From contig CAKZPX010000172.1 of NCBI GenBank assembly GCA_937139435.1, positions 1 through 9,639 of the forward strand: 9,639 nt of DNA, read 5' to 3'. Below are positions 5,357 through 9,639 of this stretch, piece after piece. Position numbers and translations under genes: made by a program. The notes under the pieces were generated by a model. The model was given only the letters and a program-made list of their open reading frames with translations. It ran no database searches and had not been told where the DNA came from. How positions within the stretch are numbered: position 1 is the stretch's first letter; each line of letters opens with the position of its first letter. This DNA is from an uncultured bacterium (GTDB lineage: Bacteria > Hydrothermota > Tepidihabitantia > Tepidihabitantales > Tepidihabitantaceae).

Positions 5357-7084
5357 TTACGGGACGATAAGCAGTTTCTCAGTTATCGGCAATAGCGGTG
5401 ATTTTACGAAATAGACACCAGCGGTGAGGCTGGTGGGCAAGGTAACGCCAGAAGAAGATATAACGATATCACTTACCGGTCTGCCGGTGCGGTCATAGAT
5501 TACTATCGGGATGTGTTGGTCAGGTACCGTAGTAAGGTATAAGCGGGTACCGGGGCGAGTGACAACGGGATGAAGGCGCATTCGGGGAAGTGGTTTGTTT
5601 GGTGCCGGTTCAGCGATACTAACGGTTGGTTTCCGGTACCGTCCGGTACGTGCCATATCAAACTGGTATGTTGGCCATTCCCAGGAGGCAGGGGTGAAAG
5701 GTGTTGTGGTTTCCCATACAGTTACCGCCATAGTTGTTCCGTTATCATAGGACACGGTAACAATATCCATTGTGTCATCACCATCAACATCGGCAACGGT
5801 TGCTCCGTTCAGATAGGTACAGCCGTAAGGACGCAAAGGCCAGCCCGAGACCGGTGTGCCGTCGTAATGCACCGCATAGAGGTACCCAAGGGTATCAGTG
5901 GAGGACATTAGATTGCTGGTAAAGATTACTTCCAGATCCCCGTCGCCATCAACATCGGCAACGGTGATATTACCCTCTGCCGCATCACCTCCGGACTGAT
6001 AGATCGGGAAGCCGGTGAGGACTGAACCGTCGTCATCAAAACCGTAAAGGACGTATGCGCCGCTGCTGATAATACCGGAAAGTCCACATATAATCTTCTG
6101 GTCGTCATCCCGGAGCAGATCGGCAACGGTTGGTGGACAGTAGGTCCAGCGTGGGAAAGAATAAGGCCAGCCGGTAAGGATGGTGCCATCGTAGCGAAAT
6201 ACATAGGGACCCTGGATACCCTGATGCATGGCGGTAATGATTTCCAGTGTGTCGTCATCGTTGATATCGGCAAGGGCAGGAGACTGGTAGGAAAATTTGG
6301 CACCGTTTGGGCTGATTACTGGCCAGCCCGGAAGCAGTGTGCCATCCGGACGAAAGACGTAGAGGCTGTTGTAGGAGGCGTACACGATTTCCGGTTGTCC
6401 GTCAAGGTTGATATCACCTACCGCAGCTCCCAATGCCGGGACGTGGTCAAGGGAACAGGGCCAGGTACCAGGCTGGGGTGTGCCGTTGTGCCGGAGGACG
6501 TGAAGGTGACCTATGGGGTAGTTACGTTCGCCGACAATTACCTCTAGTGTCTCGTCACCATCAATATCGGCTAGAGTCGGGCTATCAGCGAAGTTACCGT
6601 TGACCAGACCAGTGAAAGGCCAGCCGGTTTTCACAGTCCCATCACTGCGAAAGACGTAGACCGCTCCACCTGATGTTAATCCACGGGTGCAGATGGCAAT
6701 TTCATATTGTCCATCACGGTCGATATCGGCAACCGCTGCGGTGTACTGGGCGGAGCCGCTGAATGTTTTGGGCCAGCCCGGATAATAGGTGCCATCAGCG
6801 CGCCAGACATGGAGTTGCCCGGCGGTTGAGGGCATAATCACTTCCAGTTGTCCATTGTTGTCAAGGTCAGCAAGCGCTACACCCCGGCAGGGGGCGAAGG
6901 TGGATGTGTAAGAGACCTTTTTTGGCCAGCCGGGCATAATCCTGATGTCGTCGCCACCACCGGCAGGCAGATTGACCTCTAGCTCGCGCCAGGTGCTGAC
7001 ACCAGGAAATTGTGTCTCGGGTCCGGTGATTTCGTTCTTTAGCGCCGTAGTAAGTATGCAAATCAGGATAATGTTGAGCATCAT
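5357..7084 (-). CDS. Secreted FG-GAP/VCBS-repeat beta-propeller protein with C-terminal sorting domain
   Basis: The 575-residue product starts with a hydrophobic N-terminus (MMLNIILICILTTA) that is probably a signal peptide, although it lacks the usual Lys/Arg. Eight FG-GAP/VCBS-type units follow, spaced about 50 residues apart, at roughly 69, 117, 169, 220, 269, 318, 374 and 429. Each carries an ADxDxDGxxEI-like calcium-loop motif, and GWP/GFP/TWP motifs recur in the connecting segments. Unit six (ADLLRDDDQKIICG) is the most diverged. WPTYQFDMARTG (470-481) is a common sequel to such repeats, and 495-575 is a sorting domain (IVIYDRTGRPVS, LTAGVYFVK). Known: such repeats form calcium-stabilised propellers, often at the surface. 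Ligand unknown. AGGAGG (7091-7086) is only one base from ATG 7084 but four from the adjacent ATG 7081, so translation may begin at the second. It lies 18 bases after hypA on the same strand and ends at the shared terminator. Confidence 0.92.
   Translation of the reverse strand: MMLNIILICILTTALKNEITGPETQFPGVSTWRELEVNLPAGGGDDIRIMPGWPKKVSYTSTFAPCRGVALADLDNNGQLEVIMPSTAGQLHVWRADGTYYPGWPKTFSGSAQYTAAVADIDRDGQYEIAICTRGLTSGGAVYVFRSDGTVKTGWPFTGLVNGNFADSPTLADIDGDETLEVIVGERNYPIGHLHVLRHNGTPQPGTWPCSLDHVPALGAAVGDINLDGQPEIVYASYNSLYVFRPDGTLLPGWPVISPNGAKFSYQSPALADINDDDTLEIITAMHQGIQGPYVFRYDGTILTGWPYSFPRWTYCPPTVADLLRDDDQKIICGLSGIISSGAYVLYGFDDDGSVLTGFPIYQSGGDAAEGNITVADVDGDGDLEVIFTSNLMSSTDTLGYLYAVHYDGTPVSGWPLRPYGCTYLNGATVADVDGDDTMDIVTVSYDNGTTMAVTVWETTTPFTPASWEWPTYQFDMARTGRYRKPTVSIAEPAPNKPLPRMRLHPVVTRPGTRLYLTTVPDQHIPIVIYDRTGRPVSDIVISSSGVTLPTSLTAGVYFVKSPLLPITEKLLIVP
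5781..5965. repeat. Exact 20-base direct repeat within the propeller gene
   Basis: The 20-mer at 5781-5800 recurs unchanged at 5946-5965, one blade away (165 bases). It encodes the conserved TVADVDG calcium loop of the last two well-formed units, and shorter near-matches occur at 6117-6131 and 6557-6575. It reflects internal duplication of blades in this CDS rather than a mobile or regulatory repeat. Confidence 0.75.
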
Positions 7085-7102
7085 ACCTCCTTTTTTATTT
7101 TA

Positions 7103-7432
7103 TCATTCTATTTCAATAACTTCAATTAAAAGTTCGTCTCCGCCAACGATCTCACCGCCGGCATTGCAATCGCACATCTCTTCTAAGGAAGAGAATTGCC
7201 GACCACATTTCGGACAGCGAATCTGGAGCGGGATGCGTTTGAAATCCAGCCGGGCATCTTCCGCCACTGTGCCCTTTTTTAGTTGTTCAAAATAGAACTG
7301 GACACATTCCGGGACAACCGCCGATTTTTCTCCAATCAGGATTTTTACCCTGTGTACCCGGTGGGCATTATTTTCTTTTGCTGCCCGGACCACCTCAGCG
7401 AGAAGGCTTCTGGTGATGGCAAACTCATGCAT
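7103..7432 (-). CDS. hypA: Hydrogenase/urease nickel incorporation protein HypA
   Basis: HypA delivers nickel, with HypB, to [NiFe]-hydrogenase (or urease) precursors in the cytoplasm. The 109-residue length is normal. The start MHEFAITRSLL carries the N-terminal Met-His-Glu nickel site (His2, Glu3), which fixes ATG 7432 as the start. The zinc site is unusual: Cys73-Pro-Lys-Cys76 is the normal CxxC, but the second pair is Cys87-Asp-Cys89, a CxC with only ten residues between the pairs. The usual form has CxxC and about thirteen. The C-terminus (GDELLIEVIEIE) is typical. No hypB, hypC-F or hydrogenase gene is in the window, so hypA is an orphan here. A promoter lies at 7483-7512. The start has no good Shine-Dalgarno of its own, but a 9-codon ORF with one overlaps its first codons. 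It probably shares a transcript with the propeller gene. Confidence 0.95.
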   Translation of the reverse strand: MHEFAITRSLLAEVVRAAKENNAHRVHRVKILIGEKSAVVPECVQFYFEQLKKGTVAEDARLDFKRIPLQIRCPKCGRQFSSLEEMCDCNAGGEIVGGDELLIEVIEIE

Positions 7433-7454
7433 ACTGCTTGACGGCGCAATTCAT
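7425..7454 (-). CDS. Possible 9-residue leader ORF overlapping the hypA start
   Basis: On the minus strand, ATG (7454-7452) to TGA (7427-7425) encodes MNCAVKQYA. It has AGAGG at 7465-7461 six bases upstream, whereas hypA has only AAGC-like sequence before its ATG. The leader stop overlaps hypA codons two and three, a geometry typical of translational coupling. It lies within the 5' UTR predicted from the promoter at 7483-7512. It may be chance: nine codons is very short. Confidence 0.25.
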   Translation of the reverse strand: MNCAVKQYA

Positions 7455-7482
7455 AAGTTACCTCTGCCATTTAAAATCTTTT

Positions 7483-7512
7483 GTAATACCGTTTCTGGAT
7501 GCAACCTGTCAA
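7483..7512 (-). promoter_or_regulatory. Candidate sigma-70-type promoter for hypA and the propeller gene
   Basis: Reading the minus strand, a perfect TTGACA (7512-7507) is followed after 18 bases by TATTAC (7488-7483), four of six matches. Transcription would begin near 7476 and give a 5' UTR of about 44 bases. It sits just after the stop of the DUF2723 gene (7541), where no terminator hairpin is visible, so read-through from upstream is also possible. Confidence 0.5.
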
Positions 7513-7540
7513 GAATAGTTAGGCATCATAGGTTACCGGG

Positions 7541-9639
7541 CTACTGCAATTCCCGCAGGAGTCGAGCAGCGTTAGAATCAGACGGGTAGCGCCGTAGCCG
7601 GTCACTGAGCAGCGTCTTTGCCCGATTGGTGTCGCGGAGGTCTTCCAGATAGAGCCGGTAGAGAATCTGGACAATCTGCCATTCTCCCGGCGCGATGGCA
7701 AGGGCGTTGCGGTACATCTTTTCTGCCTCGGGATAATCACCCATCGCCTGGCAGATGAACCCGCGCTGGAGGATAAGTTCCAGATGCAGACGGGGTTCAT
7801 CAGTGGCGTACTTTTGCGCCGAGTCAATGGCACTGAGTGCGGTCTGGTAGTCGCGGTTGAGTGCGGCGAATCGGGAGAGGTGATAGAACAAAAGCATTTT
7901 TTGCACTCCCTCCAGTTCAAAGCGGAGTGCCGGGATGATGGTTTGCTGGGCAGCACGGTAATCGCCTGCCCGGGCGTAGGCGTTTGCCAGGAGGAGATAA
8001 CTGTGGGCGTAGGTGGAGAGGAGTCCGACGGTGTTTTCGTCTTTCTCCACGCGCGGGTTGAGCATGGAGTTTAGTTTGAATTTTTCGGTGAGGAGGATGC
8101 GGGTGCGGGCGGTGTCAACCATTTCATCCTCGCCGGCAAAGATATCTGTTTCTCCAACAACCCGTCGCACCAGCCCCTCCAGCCTTAGATGTCCCCGGAC
8201 ATCAAGGGTGTTGTCTGGAGAAACGGTGGTGGCGAAATATACCGGGCTTTTAGGCTGGTAACCCGAACCAAAAACCTTGGCGATAAATTCCCGGGGCTGG
8301 CTTTCGTAGTCGTCAGGCCATTTGAGTTTTATTCCGCCCGCAGTGGCGACGATGTTACGAATCATAATGTCTTTTAAGAGCACGGTGCGGTTATTGCGGG
8401 CGATGAACCCCAAAGGCAGACGTTCAATTTCCTCCTCGGTGAACGAGATGGGTGCGCCCCAGCGTTTGAGTTGTTTGCAGAACCAGGTGGTGTTTAACAA
8501 CGAGAGGTTGGCAACTGCAACATTTTTGCCGAAGTTAGGGTCGTTGCCCGCAACCAGGGAGGGCACGGTTTGCATAAACCAGAGCGGGAAGGTATCATTG
8601 TCGCCGTTGGTGAAGAGAACCGCTTTCTCACCTTCACAGCAGATGAGCATGTTGTAACCGTATTCTGCTGGAATCCAGTTGTACCGGCGCGTGACCATTT
8701 TGTAATTCAGGAGCATCGGGACAAATCCGAATGCAATGACCAGTGCGGATACTGCTGGCATCGGGACAGAGAGCCGCCGGTTGCGCAATTCCTTTTCTGC
8801 CCAGCGGAGCAGGGCATAAACACCGGTGCCAATGAACATGGTGTAAAAGACAAAGGAAAAAGCAAAGAAGTAGTCTCGTTCCCGCACCTCACGGAAGCGG
8901 AGTTCTCCACGGGGGTCCGAGGGTGAGAATTTCAGGTTGAGATAGGTTAATAGTCCGATGGAAGCGACAATAAAGGCGATGAAAATTAGGGCAAAGGATT
9001 TTTTGTCCCGTTTGAACTGGTGCCACATACCCCAGAGTCCCAAAAGGGGCGGGATGAGTCCCAGAATCCCCTGCCAGGAGAGCCGGAGAAAGATGCGCGG
9101 GATGTTGGTAAACAGGACGTCAAGAAAGCGCTCGTTGCCCCATTGCCAGAGGAAGTAACGGACATAGAAGGCGATCTGCTCAATATAGGCACGGAACAGA
9201 TCAAATCTCGGGTTCTGGTTGCGGCGCCAGTCGTCTTCGGTGAGGAACTGGGTCTTGCGCGGTAAAAGGCGCATCGGGTCGTACTGCTCCCGTTTAAGCA
9301 CGCTGACAAAGTCCTTCCAGTGCGTTGGTTCTACCTCATTGATACTGGGGTACTGGCGGGCGCGAACCATCATTATAAACTGGACGGTGCCAGAAAGAAA
9401 CACCAATCCAATGATCAGTCCCACATAGCCGGGACGGAACTTTTTTCGGGTGTGGAGCCAGTAGAGATAACTACCATAACCCAGAATCAGTACAATCAGC
9501 AGAGCGGGCGATTGCACCCAGCGTTCAATCAACGCCACGGTGGGCGAGGCAAGAAACAGGACGACGTCGTCCATAATCTTCTGTCCTGCTGTGATATAGG
9601 CAACAAGGAATACACCAAGTAATAGCGCCAGTCCGTAAA
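7541..9639 (-). CDS. DUF2723 multi-pass membrane protein with C-terminal TPRs, 5' end outside window
   Basis: The frame is open from the right edge: 21 codons (YGLALLLGVFLVAYITAGQK...) precede the ATG at 9574, so that ATG is internal and 698 residues are visible. Counting from it, hydrophobic segments occur at about 24-40, 50-70, 167-183, 193-213, 235-255 and 272-290. The family stretch RERDYFF (231-237), FTNGDNDTFPLWFMQ (321-335) and NLSLLNTTWFCKQLK (356-370) match DUF2723 proteins common in Bacteroidota and other FCB genomes. Residues 515-675 are helical TPR units (YAHSYLLLANAYARAGDY, GFICQAMGDYPEAEKMYRNAL). Known: DUF2723 is a GT-C-like membrane family thought to act in glycosylation, with the catalytic-type N-terminus first. 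That part lies beyond the window, so activity cannot be judged here. The TPRs suggest protein partners. The stop is TAG at 7543-7541. Confidence 0.9.
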   Translation of the reverse strand, partial: YGLALLLGVFLVAYITAGQKIMDDVVLFLASPTVALIERWVQSPALLIVLILGYGSYLYWLHTRKKFRPGYVGLIIGLVFLSGTVQFIMMVRARQYPSINEVEPTHWKDFVSVLKREQYDPMRLLPRKTQFLTEDDWRRNQNPRFDLFRAYIEQIAFYVRYFLWQWGNERFLDVLFTNIPRIFLRLSWQGILGLIPPLLGLWGMWHQFKRDKKSFALIFIAFIVASIGLLTYLNLKFSPSDPRGELRFREVRERDYFFAFSFVFYTMFIGTGVYALLRWAEKELRNRRLSVPMPAVSALVIAFGFVPMLLNYKMVTRRYNWIPAEYGYNMLICCEGEKAVLFTNGDNDTFPLWFMQTVPSLVAGNDPNFGKNVAVANLSLLNTTWFCKQLKRWGAPISFTEEEIERLPLGFIARNNRTVLLKDIMIRNIVATAGGIKLKWPDDYESQPREFIAKVFGSGYQPKSPVYFATTVSPDNTLDVRGHLRLEGLVRRVVGETDIFAGEDEMVDTARTRILLTEKFKLNSMLNPRVEKDENTVGLLSTYAHSYLLLANAYARAGDYRAAQQTIIPALRFELEGVQKMLLFYHLSRFAALNRDYQTALSAIDSAQKYATDEPRLHLELILQRGFICQAMGDYPEAEKMYRNALAIAPGEWQIVQILYRLYLEDLRDTNRAKTLLSDRLRRYPSDSNAARLLRELQ

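Noticed and set aside
5570..6547. Plus-strand ORFs across the propeller gene
   Set aside because: Reverse-frame shadows created by the repeated FG-GAP codons; no ribosome-binding sites and no recognisable products.
5781..6750. Evenly spaced repeats as a possible CRISPR array
   Set aside because: The spacing is about 150 bases, the repeats are imperfect and they all encode the calcium-loop motif of one protein.
5357..7084. Interpreting the FG-GAP repeats as an integrin-like adhesin or toxin
   Set aside because: The repeats alone do not show adhesion or toxicity; such propellers are common in many exported proteins.
7513..7540. Terminator after the DUF2723 gene
   Set aside because: No stem followed by a T-run on the minus strand could be found between its stop and the hypA promoter.
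7519..7956. A 145-codon ORF on the minus strand overlapping the TPR region
   Set aside because: Low-complexity Ser/Arg/Pro product out of frame with the clear TPR coding sequence.
9572..9574. ATG at 9574 as the true start of the DUF2723 gene
   Set aside because: The frame continues 21 hydrophobic codons to the window edge without a stop, there is no Shine-Dalgarno before this ATG, and family proteins have a long N-terminal membrane part.

Overview
The window looks like a stretch of chromosome from an uncultivated bacterium of the FCB group, most likely a candidate-division WOR-3 (Stahlbacteria-like) lineage. This is an inference from gene content only. Two large secreted proteins end in FlgD-like / Por-type sorting domains, one is a C25 (gingipain-family) protease, and there is a DUF2723 membrane protein with a TPR tail and a DUF4956-type fragment. 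No phylogenetic marker is present to prove the placement. GTG and TTG starts are used alongside ATG. No mobile element, CRISPR array, tRNA or rRNA was recognised.

Layout from left to right. (1) 1-466, minus strand: N-terminal part of a heavy-metal (probably copper) P1B-type ATPase that runs off the left edge. (2) 467-910: a 444-base intergenic region with a perfect 13-base palindrome, a very strong ribosome-binding site in front of a 13-codon ORF, a TATAAT box, competing hairpins and a strong plus-strand intrinsic terminator. It looks like a leader or a small RNA rather than empty spacer. (3) 911-1282, plus: C-terminal half of a DUF4956-type membrane protein whose usual N-terminal membrane part is missing. 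(4) 1370-5300, plus: a sigma-70-type promoter, nucleoside diphosphate kinase, then 13 bases later a 1166-residue secreted gingipain-like protease. (5) 5315-5354: a 12-bp hairpin flanked by T-runs on both strands, shared as terminator by two converging units. (6) 7432-5357, minus: hypA (nickel insertion) followed 18 bases later by a secreted FG-GAP/VCBS beta-propeller protein, probably one transcript with its own promoter just behind the next gene. (7) 9639-7541, minus: a long DUF2723 membrane protein with C-terminal TPRs. Its reading frame stays open to the right edge, so the gene is partial and the ATG at 9574 is internal.

Together the region is a mix of housekeeping functions (nucleotide balance, metal homeostasis, nickel-enzyme maturation) and envelope/secretome functions. 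The clearest theme is the pair of convergent secreted proteins, a protease and a propeller, that both end in related C-terminal sorting domains and so probably use the same outer-membrane export route. The least explained segments are 467-910, the truncated DUF4956 gene beside it, and the roughly 290-residue unassigned region of the protease.
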